Shown here in pieces: positions 15,766 to 24,123 of a DNA stretch of 64,000 nucleotides. Source of the stretch: Bifidobacterium breve (GTDB lineage: Bacteria > Actinomycetota > Acidimicrobiia > Acidimicrobiales > Acidimicrobilacustridaceae); assembly GCA_945860545.1 (NCBI GenBank), contig CAMAQM010000001.1, forward strand, positions 62,001 through 126,000, written 5' to 3'. Under the pieces are notes generated by a model that did not search any database, was not told where the DNA came from, and was given only the letters and a program-made list of their open reading frames with translations. The position numbers were made by a program, and so were the translations under genes. Position 1 is the first letter of the stretch; every line of letters begins with the position of its first letter.

Positions 15766-15777
15766 AAGAGGAGCACT

Positions 15778-16713
15778 GTGGCCAAGGAGCGTGTTGAGCG
15801 CGACGAGGAAGATCTCGTCCGGCTCTACCTCACTGACATCGGCCAGTACCCGCTGCTGACCAAAGAGGACGAGGTGCGTCTCGCCCAGGCCATCGAGGCC
15901 GGCGTGGCGGCCCGGACCGAAATGGAGGCCGGTGGGACCATCACCGCCGCCCGCAAGCGTGAGCTCCGCAAGCAGTTGCGCGCCGGCGAGGATGCGGAGC
16001 GGACCTTCGTGCAGTCGAACCTTCGGCTCGTGGTGTCCATTGCCAAGAAGTACCAGGCGTCCGGACTGCCTCTGCTCGACCTCATCCAGGAGGGCAACCT
16101 CGGTCTGATGCACGCCGTCGAGAAGTTCGACTGGCGCAAGGGCTTCAAGTTCTCGACGTATGCCACCTGGTGGATCCGTCAGGCCATCACCCGAGGGATC
16201 GCCAACACCGGCCGGACCATCCGGTTGCCGGTGCACGCCGGTGACACGCTGGCGCGACTCCAAAAGGCCCGCTCCCGCCTGGAGTTGAAGTTGGGCCGAC
16301 CGGCGACGCTCGCTGAGTTGTCCGCCGAGGTCGAAATGCCCGAGGACAAGGTCACCGAGGCGCTTCGTTTCGCCGCCGAGCCGTTGTCGCTGTCCGAGCC
16401 GTTGCGTGAGGACGGCGATGCCGAACTCGGCGACGTGGTCGAGGACCGTTCGGCCGAGTCACCATTTGAAGTCGCCGCCACGGCGCTGTTGCCCGACGAG
16501 ATCAACCGGCTCCTCGGACCGCTCGACGAGCGGGAACGCGAGATCCTCAAGCTCCGGTTCGGTCTCGATCGTGGCGAACCCCGCACCCTCGAAGAGGTTG
16601 GCGAGCACTTCAACCTCACCCGCGAACGCATCCGCCAGATCGAGGCGCGGGCGATGTCGAAGTTGCGGCACCCCTCGTCTGACACCGGCGCCCGCGACCT
16701 TCTCGCCGTCTAG
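15778..16713 (+). CDS. RpoD/SigB-type sigma-70 factor
   Basis: A 311-aa group 1/2 sigma factor. Region 1.2 begins DLVRLYLTDIGQYPLL; region 2 holds RLVVSIAKKYQ, DLIQEGNLGLMHAVEKFDW and FSTYATWWIRQAITRGI; region 3 ends with the LPVHAGDTLAR segment; region 4.2 is EEVGEHFNLTRERIRQIEARAMSKLR. Region 1.1 is absent and the total length is short, so it is closer to SigB/HrdD-like group 2 factors than to a full primary sigma, although some Acidimicrobiia primaries are short. GTG 15778 has AAGAGGAG well placed. The leader contains hairpins. The sharply conserved region 2.4/4.2 predicts standard -10/-35 recognition. Confidence 0.9.
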   Translation: MAKERVERDEEDLVRLYLTDIGQYPLLTKEDEVRLAQAIEAGVAARTEMEAGGTITAARKRELRKQLRAGEDAERTFVQSNLRLVVSIAKKYQASGLPLLDLIQEGNLGLMHAVEKFDWRKGFKFSTYATWWIRQAITRGIANTGRTIRLPVHAGDTLARLQKARSRLELKLGRPATLAELSAEVEMPEDKVTEALRFAAEPLSLSEPLREDGDAELGDVVEDRSAESPFEVAATALLPDEINRLLGPLDEREREILKLRFGLDRGEPRTLEEVGEHFNLTRERIRQIEARAMSKLRHPSSDTGARDLLAV

Positions 16714-16759
16714 GCGGCGCGTTGTCGGCCCGAGAGGGCGCATCGGTGGCGGTGGGGCT

Positions 16760-16765
16760 TACACT
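16760..16765 (+). promoter_or_regulatory. -10 element (TACACT) of the 25-aa peptide gene
   Basis: Seven nt before the first ATG at 16773 and without a ribosome site, the same layout as the other leaderless genes in this window. Confidence 0.45.
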
Positions 16766-16772
16766 CCCAACC

Positions 16773-16850
16773 ATGATGAAGAAACTGATCATTCTCGCCG
16801 TGGTTGCCGCGCTCGCCGTCTTCGCCGTCAAGAAGCTGCAGGACTCCTGA
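16773..16850 (+). CDS. 25-aa membrane peptide resembling a truncated DLW-39 protein
   Basis: Too short for the ORF track. It reads MMKKLIILAVVAALAVF then AVKKLQDS and stop: a two-lysine start, one membrane helix and a basic tail. Actinobacteria encode about 39-aa DLW-39 proteins with a very similar lysine-led helix and KLQ-type motif, but those continue with a DLW box that is missing here. A -10 box stands 7 nt upstream. Its last 23 bp overlap the 3' end of the HAD gene on the other strand. The reading is plausible but short; comparative conservation would decide it. Confidence 0.5.
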   Translation: MMKKLIILAVVAALAVFAVKKLQDS

Positions 16851-17658
16851 ATCCCGCGGGGCGCGTCGCGGACTGTCCGCTCCGGCGTTGCCTCCACCAC
16901 AGGCTCGCTCCTGCCGCCATCACGACCGCCGCACCGGCGGCCATCGCTCCCGTTCGTCGCTCCGGCAGCGGCACCCGGGAGCGCAACGGCACCGGGTGGT
17001 CGAAGCGCAGCACGGGCCACTGGCGTGCCATGGCCACGCGTTCGAGTTCCCGATCGGGGTTCACTGCCGTGGGGTGACCCACCGCCTCGAGCATGGGGAG
17101 GTCGGTGGCCGAGTCGGAATAGGCGTAGGACTTCGACAGGTCGATGCCGTGTCGTGAGGCGACAGTGGCCATCGCCTCGGCCTTGAACGGACCGTAGGAA
17201 TAGAAGTCGAGTTCGCCGGTGTATCGCCCGTCCTCGTCGATGCGGGCCCGGCTGGCGATGGCCTCGTCCACGCCGAGGTGCTCGGCGAGCGGGCCGACGA
17301 TCTCGTGCGGCGAGGCCGACACGATGAAGACCCGGTGCCCCGCCTGTTGGTGGTGACGGATGAGGGCCAGCGCCTCGTCGTAGACGATCGGAGCGATCAC
17401 CTCCATGAGACCCTCGGCGACCAGCTGGGTGATCTGGCGTTGGTCCCACCCCTGGGTGATGCGCAGGGCGGCGTGGCGGTACTTGTCCATCTTTGCCTGA
17501 TCCGCACCGAACCGTTCGAAGAGGAACTGGGTCCACGCCCCGCGCACCATCAAGCGGCGTGACACCAGACCGGCACGCATCAGCGTCGGCCCGAACGCCA
17601 CCATCGTCGACTTGGCAATGACGGTCTTGTCGAGGTCGAAAAACGCAGCCGTCTCCAC
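16828..17658 (-). CDS. HAD-IB family phosphatase with C-terminal membrane helix
   Basis: A 276-aa HAD hydrolase of the SerB/IB class, like M. tuberculosis Rv3661. The nucleophile motif is FFDLDKTVI, motif II SASPHE, and motif III/IV YSDSATDLPMLEAVG. The alpha-helical cap lies between about residues 20 and 90. After about residue 235 comes a membrane helix (GAMAAGAAVVMAAGASLWW) and a basic tail, so the enzyme is tethered with its catalytic domain cytoplasmic. Substrate is unknown; phosphoserine or a lipid phosphate are usual suggestions for the class. GTG 17658 lies 6 nt after a TAGGCT -10 box. It is divergent from the Tad cluster, as in mycobacteria. Confidence 0.88.
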   Translation of the reverse strand: METAAFFDLDKTVIAKSTMVAFGPTLMRAGLVSRRLMVRGAWTQFLFERFGADQAKMDKYRHAALRITQGWDQRQITQLVAEGLMEVIAPIVYDEALALIRHHQQAGHRVFIVSASPHEIVGPLAEHLGVDEAIASRARIDEDGRYTGELDFYSYGPFKAEAMATVASRHGIDLSKSYAYSDSATDLPMLEAVGHPTAVNPDRELERVAMARQWPVLRFDHPVPLRSRVPLPERRTGAMAAGAAVVMAAGASLWWRQRRSGQSATRPAGFRSPAAS

Positions 17659-17664
17659 GAGCCG

Positions 17665-17670
17665 AGCCTA
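17665..17670 (-). promoter_or_regulatory. -10 element (TAGGCT) of the HAD phosphatase gene
   Basis: Six nt before the GTG at 17658; no ribosome site upstream of that codon, consistent with a leaderless transcript. Confidence 0.45.
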
Positions 17671-17827
17671 GGTGGATGGCTGTCCGATGCCACCGCGGGG
17701 CGCAGCCGTGGGCCGGCCACCACCGTCAGTGAGCGCCCGATCCAACATCGGTGCGTCCGCCCTAAGGTCACGAGCGGTTCCTTCCCCGTGTGGTCCCGGC
17801 AACGGTGATGTGTGGGGAGTGGTGGCA

Positions 17828-18505
17828 GTGATCACATGTTGGAGCGCCAAGGGGGGTTCAGGGACCTCGGTGGTCGCCGCAGCGCTGGCGGTGCTGCTGG
17901 CCCGCCGCCCGCAGGGGGCCCTGCTCGTCGACCTGTGCGGTGACCAGCCCGCACTACTCGGCTGTCGCGAGCCACAAGGCCACGGGGTCAGGGACTGGTT
18001 GGTGTCGGCGACCGACACCCCGCCCGACGCGCTCGGGCGACTCGAGATGGACGTCGTGACGGGACTGCGTCTGCTGCCCACCGGGTCTGGAGGGGACGTG
18101 GGCGCACGGCACCCGGCGGAGACCTCGGCGCAACAGGCGCGGGCGCTCGCTGGCGTGCTGGGCCGCGACCTCCGTGGTGTGGTCGTCGATGCCGGTTGTG
18201 TTCTCGGCGGGCCCTCCCCGGGCGCGGAGGCGGCCGTGACAGCGGGAGCGTCGTCGCTGCTGGTGGTGCGCCCCTGCTACCTGGCGTTGCGTCGGGCGCT
18301 CGCCACCGGGTTGCGTCCGACCGGTGTGGTGGTCGTGAGCGAGCCGTGGCGCGCCCTCGCCGTGGGCGACGTCGCCGAAGTACTCGGTGCACCCGTGGTG
18401 GCCGAGGTCACCGTCGACCCTGCCGTCGGACGCGCCGTCGACGCGGGCGTGCTTGCCCAGCGCCTACCGCGCGGGCTGCATCGTGCTCTGGCCAACGTTG
18501 TCTGA
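17828..18505 (+). CDS. CpaE/TadZ-like P-loop protein of the Tad cluster
   Basis: A 225-aa MinD/ParA-superfamily protein. The P-loop reads SAKGGSGTSVVAAAL: the signature lysine of deviant Walker A (KGG) is kept, but the second lysine-threonine (GKT/GKS) is GTS, as in TadZ/CpaE relatives with weak or no ATPase activity. LLVDLCGD and GVVVDAGC correspond to the later motifs. Such proteins localise the Tad secretion machine to a cell pole or septum. GTG 17828 has GGGGAG 8 nt upstream. It overlaps the next gene by 8 bp and heads a six-gene run of coupled tad genes equivalent to Rv3660c onward. Confidence 0.82.
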   Translation: MITCWSAKGGSGTSVVAAALAVLLARRPQGALLVDLCGDQPALLGCREPQGHGVRDWLVSATDTPPDALGRLEMDVVTGLRLLPTGSGGDVGARHPAETSAQQARALAGVLGRDLRGVVVDAGCVLGGPSPGAEAAVTAGASSLLVVRPCYLALRRALATGLRPTGVVVVSEPWRALAVGDVAEVLGAPVVAEVTVDPAVGRAVDAGVLAQRLPRGLHRALANVV

Positions 18506-19667
18506 CGTCCCATGGGGTTCGGGCCCCCGTCAGCCCTCGGCTGCGGCGGTGGCGGCGGTGGTGCACGCCGACCTGCTCGCCGGTGACGCTGTGACTCGGA
18601 CCCGTGCGGATCGCTCGGCGGTGACCGACCTCGTGCGGCAGCGATGGCCGCTGATGCCTCTCGATGTTGTGGCCGAGGCGGTCGACGCAGTGATGGCCCG
18701 CGCCTACGGGCTCGGGGTGCTCGAGGTGCCGCTGGGTGACCCAGCGGTCGACGAGGTCATGGTCAACGGCGACGGTTCGGTGTGGGTCGAGGTGGGTGGC
18801 CGGGTTCGTCGCACGGCGTTGTCGGTCACCGCCCATGAGGCGCTCGGCATCGCCGAGCGGGTCCTCGCCCCGCTCGGGTTGCGGGTCGATCCCCGTCACC
18901 CGGTGGCTGACGCCCGACTCGCCGACGGCTCCCGGCTCCACGTCGTGGTCCCACCCGTCGCCGTTGACGGGCCGGTCATCACCATCCGACGTTTCGGTGT
19001 GCGTGCCGTTCCGCTCGACGCCTTCTGTGACCCTCGGGTCGCCGAACTTCTGGCGCGTGCGGTTCGCGCCCGGGCCAACATCATCGTGAGTGGGGGGACC
19101 GGTGCGGGAAAGACGACGCTGCTCAACGCCCTCGCCGGGGTTCTGCGCGCCAACGAACGGATCGTGACCATTGAGGACACGGCAGAGTTGCGTCTGCCGG
19201 GGGAACATGTGGTGCGTCTCGAGGCACGCCCGGCCGTCGACGACGTCCCCGGGGTCGGCATTGGGGACCTGGTCCGCACGGCGCTGCGCATGCGACCCGA
19301 CCGCATCATCGTTGGTGAGGTGCGCGGACCTGAGGTGCTCGACATGCTCGTGGCCATGAACACCGGCCACGCCGGGTCGCTGTGCTCAGTGCATGCCAAC
19401 TCCCCACCTGATGCGTTACGCCGTCTTGAAGCGCTGGCGGTGGGGGCGGGTCGTGCCCTCCCACTCGAGGCCGTTCGCGAGCACCTCGTGGCCGCCCTTG
19501 ATCTGGTGGTGCAGGTGACACGCACCGCCACCGGCGGTCGTCGTGTGGTCGCCGTCGACCAGGTCGTTGCCGTCGGTGGCCGACCCACCACACGTTCGTG
19601 GGTGCGTGGCGACGAGATCGTGGGTGGACCCACCGCCGCAACGCCGCTCCCCGCTGCGACGCCGTGA
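18498..19667 (+). CDS. tadA: TadA/CpaF secretion ATPase
   Basis: About 389 aa. The VirB11/PilT-type hexameric ATPase that powers Tad/Flp pilus assembly. An N-terminal domain (to about residue 170) precedes the core with Walker A SGGTGAGKTTLLN, the Asp box (RIVTIEDTAELRL), Walker B RMRPDRIIVGEVRG and the His box GHAGSLCSVHANSP. The start is uncertain: TTG 18498 overlaps the upstream stop by 8 bp and is the only initiation-type codon near the junction; GTG 18552 would shorten the product by 18 residues. It couples through a GTGA to tadB. Confidence 0.9.
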   Translation: MSDVPWGSGPRQPSAAAVAAVVHADLLAGDAVTRTRADRSAVTDLVRQRWPLMPLDVVAEAVDAVMARAYGLGVLEVPLGDPAVDEVMVNGDGSVWVEVGGRVRRTALSVTAHEALGIAERVLAPLGLRVDPRHPVADARLADGSRLHVVVPPVAVDGPVITIRRFGVRAVPLDAFCDPRVAELLARAVRARANIIVSGGTGAGKTTLLNALAGVLRANERIVTIEDTAELRLPGEHVVRLEARPAVDDVPGVGIGDLVRTALRMRPDRIIVGEVRGPEVLDMLVAMNTGHAGSLCSVHANSPPDALRRLEALAVGAGRALPLEAVREHLVAALDLVVQVTRTATGGRRVVAVDQVVAVGGRPTTRSWVRGDEIVGGPTAATPLPAATP

Positions 19668-20356
19668 GCGCGTTGGTGGCCGCAGTTGGTGGAGTCCTTC
19701 TCGGTGGGGCCGTCGTGTCGGTGGTGCGGAACCGACCGGTGCGTTCGACTGCGGCCGGTTGGCCGGTGAGTCGTTGGTGGCGCACCCGCGTCACCCACCC
19801 GAAGGCGCACGAGGACGACACCTCACTCGGGGATCTCGTGGCCGTGCTGGACGCGGTGGGTCGGGCGATGCGCAGCGGCCTTGGGGTGCATGCCGCCGTG
19901 CGGTCGGCGGCGCCGTCGGGTGGTGTGCACCGTCACGATCTTGAGACCGTGGTGGGGGACGTTGATTGCGGGGTCCCACTGGCCACGGCGCTTCGTCAGT
20001 GGCGGACACGGTCGTCCACCCCGGGAGTGGGACTGGCGGCGGCGGTGCTGGCCTTTGGTCTGCATACCGGCGCCTCGCTTCCCCGGGCTGTCGACGGGGC
20101 TGCTGCAACGTTGCGGGAACGCCTGGCGTTGCTCGGGGAGGTGCGGGTCCAGTCCTCGCAGGCCCGGGCGAGCGCCGTGGTGGTGGTGGGCGCACCGGTG
20201 GCGTTCACCGCGGTGGTGGCGGTCGCCGATGCACGCGTCCCCGCCTTCTTGTTCGCCACCCCGGGTGGGTGGTTGTGCGTGGCGGTGGGGGTCGGGCTCG
20301 AGGTCGGGTGTGTGCGTTGGATGCGGGTCCTCATGGCGCGGGCGGGAATGACGTGA
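19664..20356 (+). CDS. tadB: TadB-like inner-membrane platform protein
   Basis: A 230-aa T2SSF-type membrane protein forming part of the pilus assembly platform. A first helix (ALVAAVGGVLLGGAVVSVV) is followed by a cytoplasmic T2SSF domain (LVAVLDAVGRAMRSGLGV, ATALRQW) and two C-terminal helices around VVVVGAPVAFTAVVAV. GTG 19664 shares GTGA with the tadA stop. Shorter than proteobacterial TadB, as usual in actinobacteria. Confidence 0.83.
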   Translation: MSALVAAVGGVLLGGAVVSVVRNRPVRSTAAGWPVSRWWRTRVTHPKAHEDDTSLGDLVAVLDAVGRAMRSGLGVHAAVRSAAPSGGVHRHDLETVVGDVDCGVPLATALRQWRTRSSTPGVGLAAAVLAFGLHTGASLPRAVDGAAATLRERLALLGEVRVQSSQARASAVVVVGAPVAFTAVVAVADARVPAFLFATPGGWLCVAVGVGLEVGCVRWMRVLMARAGMT

Positions 20357-20937
20357 ATCCCCGACGGGACGCCGTCGTCGTGGCGGTGGCCGTGGCCGCG
20401 TGGCTGCTCGCTGGCCCGTTGGTGGCTATTGCGTCGGCCGTCGCCATGGCCGTGGCGGTGTCCGCGCTCCAGCGGTCGGCCGAGCGTCGCCGGATCGAGT
20501 CGCTCCGACGTGCCCTGCCTGACGCCGTGGACCTGTTCCGTCTCGGTGCCGACGCCGGGCTGACCACGCCTCAGGCGGTGGTTGCCGTCGCAGGGCACGG
20601 ACCCGTTCTGGTGGCGCAACAGCTCAGGGTCGTCGTGGCGCGCACCGACCGGGGGATGCGGCTCGTTGACGCGCTCGAGGAACTTCGCCAGCACACACCG
20701 CTCACGGCGCTCGCCGACGCGCTCGTCGACGCCGAACGGTATGGCACACCGCTGACCGATGCGCTGGCCCGGTTGGCGGCCGACGCCCGGGACCAGCGTC
20801 GTCGCGACGCCGAGGTTCGTGCTCGTCGGTTGCCCGTGCAGATGCTCGCACCGCTCGTGGTGTGTGCGCTGCCCGCCACCGTGGTGCTCGCCGTCATCCC
20901 CGTGGTGGTCGTGGCACTCGGTGACCTGCGGTGGTGA
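20353..20937 (+). CDS. tadC: TadC-like inner-membrane platform protein
   Basis: A 194-aa companion of TadB with two N-terminal hydrophobic segments, a T2SSF domain (RALPDAVDLFRLGADAGLTTPQAV, RLVDALEELRQHTPL, ERYGTPLTDALARLA) and a C-terminal pair of helices (MLAPLVVCALPATVVLAVIPVVVV). GTG 20353 overlaps the tadB stop in GTGA, with GGGA upstream. In the ORF track the true frame is buried in a longer shadow. Confidence 0.83.
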   Translation: MNPRRDAVVVAVAVAAWLLAGPLVAIASAVAMAVAVSALQRSAERRRIESLRRALPDAVDLFRLGADAGLTTPQAVVAVAGHGPVLVAQQLRVVVARTDRGMRLVDALEELRQHTPLTALADALVDAERYGTPLTDALARLAADARDQRRRDAEVRARRLPVQMLAPLVVCALPATVVLAVIPVVVVALGDLRW

Positions 20938-21000
20938 CCATCGGCGATCCACTTCACTCATCGGCCCCGCCGATCACCTTGTTGACCTGAGAGGAGTGCC

Positions 21001-21231
21001 ATGTCCGACACCCACCCCCCCACCCCTGTGTGCACCCCCAGTGGCCGACGGCGGCCACAGGGGTGCGGTCCCCACCCTGACGACGCCGGTCAAGCCACCG
21101 CGGAGTACGCGCTCGTGTTGCTCGGTGCGGCGGCGGTGGCGTTGCTGCTCATCGGGTGGGCCACCACCACCGATCAGATCAGTCGGTTGTTCGACTTCGT
21201 CATCGACCAGGTGATCGGTCGGTCGGGTTGA
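21001..21231 (+). CDS. Flp-like minor pilin, DUF4244 family
   Basis: A 76-aa prepilin-like protein. After a proline-rich basic leader of about 30 residues comes DAGQATAEYALVLLGAAAVALLL, with the Glu-Tyr pair at the +5/+6 positions typical of Flp-type pilins and a hydrophobic assembly helix, then an amphipathic tail. DUF4244 proteins occupy this position in actinobacterial tad clusters. GAGAGGAGTGCC precedes the ATG. No prepilin peptidase gene is in the window, so processing must come from elsewhere. Stop overlaps the tadE start in TTGA. Confidence 0.82.
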   Translation: MSDTHPPTPVCTPSGRRRPQGCGPHPDDAGQATAEYALVLLGAAAVALLLIGWATTTDQISRLFDFVIDQVIGRSG

Positions 21232-21659
21232 GCGGTCGCCGTCGGTTCGGCGGGGACGTCGGGCAGGCAACGGTGGAACTGGCGCTCGTGTTGCCCGTGG
21301 TGGTGGTGCTCATGTTGGTGGTCGTGCAGGTGGGCAACGTGGTGTACCACCGGGTGCTCGTGGTGCACGTGGCGCGCGAAGTGGTGCGTGCCGCGTCGGT
21401 GTCGCCGCTCGCTCCCGACGCCGCGACGGTCGCCGCACGCCACGGTCTCGACGCCTCGCGGCTCGAGGTCGACGTCGGCGTTCCCGACCCGTCAGGGTTC
21501 GTGCGCGCCGGGGTTTCCTACGGCGTCCCCACCGACGTGGCCGTGGTCGGGTCGCTGCTCCCCGACGTGACCGTCAGTGCCGAGGCCCACATGTCGGTGG
21601 AGTGGACGCGTCGTGAGTCGTCGCTCAAACCCCGGCGTGGTCGTCGCCGGCGATGGTGA
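21228..21659 (+). CDS. TadE-like pseudopilin
   Basis: A 143-aa TadE-domain protein: a short basic leader, then GQATVELALVLPVVVVLMLVVVQ, which has the Gly/Glu prepilin-type junction and one hydrophobic helix, followed by an about 100-aa periplasmic-type domain. TTG 21228 overlaps the DUF4244 stop (TTGA). The last 35 bp overlap the 3' end of the convergent helicase gene. TadG-like third member (as Rv3654c) is not seen, so this is a reduced set. Confidence 0.82.
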   Translation: MSGRRRFGGDVGQATVELALVLPVVVVLMLVVVQVGNVVYHRVLVVHVAREVVRAASVSPLAPDAATVAARHGLDASRLEVDVGVPDPSGFVRAGVSYGVPTDVAVVGSLLPDVTVSAEAHMSVEWTRRESSLKPRRGRRRRW

Positions 21660-24003
21660 CGAGCAGCCGTCGGGCGCCGTCCTTGTCGAGCGGTTCGTTC
21701 CCGTTGCCGCATTTCGGCGACTGCACACACGATGGACATCCCGAGACGCACGGGCATGAGGCGATCACTTCGGCGGTCGCCGACACCAGTTCGGCGGCGC
21801 GGTCGAAGGCGAGTTCCGACAGGCCCGCCCCGCCGGGGTGGGCGTCGTGGATGAACACGGTGGGCAGTCCGGTGTCGGGGTGCAGGGCGGTCGACACCCC
21901 CCCGACGTCGGACCGGTCGCAGATGGCGAACAGCGGCAGCATGCCGATGGCGGCGTGTTCGGCGGCGTGGAGGGTGCCCGGCAGCGACGCCGGCACGATG
22001 CCGGCGGTTTCACACACCTCGGCGGGCACCGTGAACCAGAACGCCCGGGTGTCGAGCTCGGTGTCGGGCAGGTCGAGTTCCTCGGTGGCGATGGTCCGAC
22101 CCGTGCGGGTCTCGATGCGCTGGTAGCCGACCACCTGGCTGCGGACAGTCACCGCGCCTTCGTGGAGGTCCACGTCCCCGAGACGTCCGAGACGGTCGAT
22201 GGTGATCACCGAGATGTCGGTGGCGGTTCGTGCCCGCGTGTGCTCGCCGGGTGTGGCCGGCTCGACGATGGCTTCGGCGGCGTCAAGGTCGAGCGACAGG
22301 ACTTTCCACGGTTTGCCGCGGTGGAGGTAGACGGCGCCGGGGTGGACCTGTCGTGGGGCGCGGCGGGCGTCGACGGTGCCCACCAGTGTCCCGTCCACCG
22401 TGGTGATGCGCACCTCCCGGCCGCCACCGGAGCGGAGACCCACGCCGTGGGCCGGGTGCCCCCGGCCTGACCACACCGCCACCGGCCCGCCCGGGGCCAG
22501 GCGGTGACGGGGTCGGATGGCGACGAGGTCCTCAAGGGCGAGGAGACGCACCGCCTCGTCAAGCAGTTCCGGCCACCACCTGTGGTCGTTGGTGCCGAGC
22601 GGAAGTTCGTGGGCCGCACAGGCCAACTGGTCGACGAGCACGAACGGGTTCGACGGGTTGATGACGGCCGGTTCGGGGGGACGGGTGAACACTTCGGTGG
22701 GGTGGGCCATGAACCACTGGTCGAGTTGGTCGTCCCCGGCGACGAGGACGGCCACCGACGGCTCACCTCCCCGTCCGGCCCGTCCGGCCTGCTGCCACAT
22801 CGACGCCGTCGTGCCGGGGAATCCGTTGAGCACCACAGCGTCAAGACCGCCGATGTCGACCCCGAGTTCGAGTGCGGTGGTGGCCACCACGCAGCGCAGT
22901 TCGCCGGCGAACATGGCGCGCTCCACCTCGCGACGCTCGGCGGAGAGCATGCCTCCCCGGTAGGGCTCGACGAGTGAGGCGAGCGGTTCGGGGAGTTGTC
23001 GCTGCACGTCGTTGGCGAGAAGTTCGGTTCCCCGGCGACCCCGACAGAACGCCAGGGTGCGCCGGCCCTCGGTGACGAGCAGCGCGGTGACCATGGCGCT
23101 GTCGCGCGACGCCGAACGGCGACGCACCGTCGGCGTCCACGGTTCGTCCTCGTCGTCCACTTCAGTTTCCACCGATGGTTCGTCGGGGACGTCGTCAACC
23201 AGCGGGTTCCACAACACGAAGAGCTGTTCACCCCGGGGCGACCCGTCGTCACCCACCTCGGTGACGGGAAGTCCGCACAGCTCCGACGCCAGGCGGGCCG
23301 GTTCGCCAATGGTGGCCGACGTGAACACGAACACTGGTGACGACCCGTAGTGGTGGCACAGGCGCCGCAGCCGCCGCAGCACGTGGGCGACGTGACTTCC
23401 GAACACGCCGCGCAATACGTGGAGTTCGTCGATGACCACGTGTGTGAGGTTGGCGAGGAACCCGGTCCACTGGTCGTGGCGGGCGAGGATCCCGGCGTGG
23501 AGCATCTCGGGGTTGGTGAGCACCACGTTGGCGTTCGCCCGGACCCACCGGCGTTCCGCCGGGGTGCAGTCACCGTCGTAGGCGGCGGCCACCACCCCGT
23601 CGAGCCGGGCGGCGGCCATGGTGGCGAGCTGGTCGCGTGCGAGTGCCTTGGTGGGGAACACCAACAACGCGGTCGCCTTCGACCCCTGGGCGCTGAGGGT
23701 GTCGAGAATGGGTGCCTGGTAACACAACGACTTTCCGGATGCCGTGCCAGTGGTGATCACCACGGACTCGCCGGCGCGTATGCGGTTGATCGCCTCGGCC
23801 TGATGGGACCACAGGGAGCCGACCCCGAGTGCGTCAAGGACGCTGTCGGCGAGAGGTGGTTCAGCCACCCCGTGCCGAGCGGCGGTGGCGGTGCGGTGGG
23901 CCACGTGGACCACCCTGGGGTCGTCACCGAGCGTGTCGGCGAGGGCGCGCAACGACGGGTCGGCCCCGGTGGGCAACGCAAGGTGTCGGGCGGGGTCGGT
24001 CAT
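21625..24003 (-). CDS. DEAD/DEAH helicase with DUF1998 zinc domain (MrfA-like)
   Basis: A 792-aa superfamily 2 helicase related to M. tuberculosis Rv3649 and B. subtilis MrfA. Motifs: Q-like region LWSHQAEAINRIR, Walker A TTGTASGKSLCYQ, DELHVLRG (DExH), SAT in FTSATIGEP, and GRAGRGGEPSVAVLV (motif VI). The C-terminal domain ends with the four-cysteine cluster C-x3-C-x2-C-x5-C (PCVSGCPSCVQSPKCGNG), the MrfA zinc site. MrfA acts with an exonuclease in mitomycin-crosslink repair; its partner MrfB is not in the window. Start ATG 24003 replaces the longer track ORF. Divergent from the BldG-like gene, as in Streptomyces. Confidence 0.9.
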   Translation of the reverse strand: MTDPARHLALPTGADPSLRALADTLGDDPRVVHVAHRTATAARHGVAEPPLADSVLDALGVGSLWSHQAEAINRIRAGESVVITTGTASGKSLCYQAPILDTLSAQGSKATALLVFPTKALARDQLATMAAARLDGVVAAAYDGDCTPAERRWVRANANVVLTNPEMLHAGILARHDQWTGFLANLTHVVIDELHVLRGVFGSHVAHVLRRLRRLCHHYGSSPVFVFTSATIGEPARLASELCGLPVTEVGDDGSPRGEQLFVLWNPLVDDVPDEPSVETEVDDEDEPWTPTVRRRSASRDSAMVTALLVTEGRRTLAFCRGRRGTELLANDVQRQLPEPLASLVEPYRGGMLSAERREVERAMFAGELRCVVATTALELGVDIGGLDAVVLNGFPGTTASMWQQAGRAGRGGEPSVAVLVAGDDQLDQWFMAHPTEVFTRPPEPAVINPSNPFVLVDQLACAAHELPLGTNDHRWWPELLDEAVRLLALEDLVAIRPRHRLAPGGPVAVWSGRGHPAHGVGLRSGGGREVRITTVDGTLVGTVDARRAPRQVHPGAVYLHRGKPWKVLSLDLDAAEAIVEPATPGEHTRARTATDISVITIDRLGRLGDVDLHEGAVTVRSQVVGYQRIETRTGRTIATEELDLPDTELDTRAFWFTVPAEVCETAGIVPASLPGTLHAAEHAAIGMLPLFAICDRSDVGGVSTALHPDTGLPTVFIHDAHPGGAGLSELAFDRAAELVSATAEVIASCPCVSGCPSCVQSPKCGNGNEPLDKDGARRLLVTIAGDDHAGV

Positions 24004-24123
24004 GGGTGAGGGTGAGTGTACGGACAGCCAATGACGCACCGGTGGGGTCGAGCGTTTCCTTTCGGGCGGCACCCGACGTGGTTTCGTGATGCTCCACTAC
24101 CGTTGGGGTGTGGGGTGCGAACG

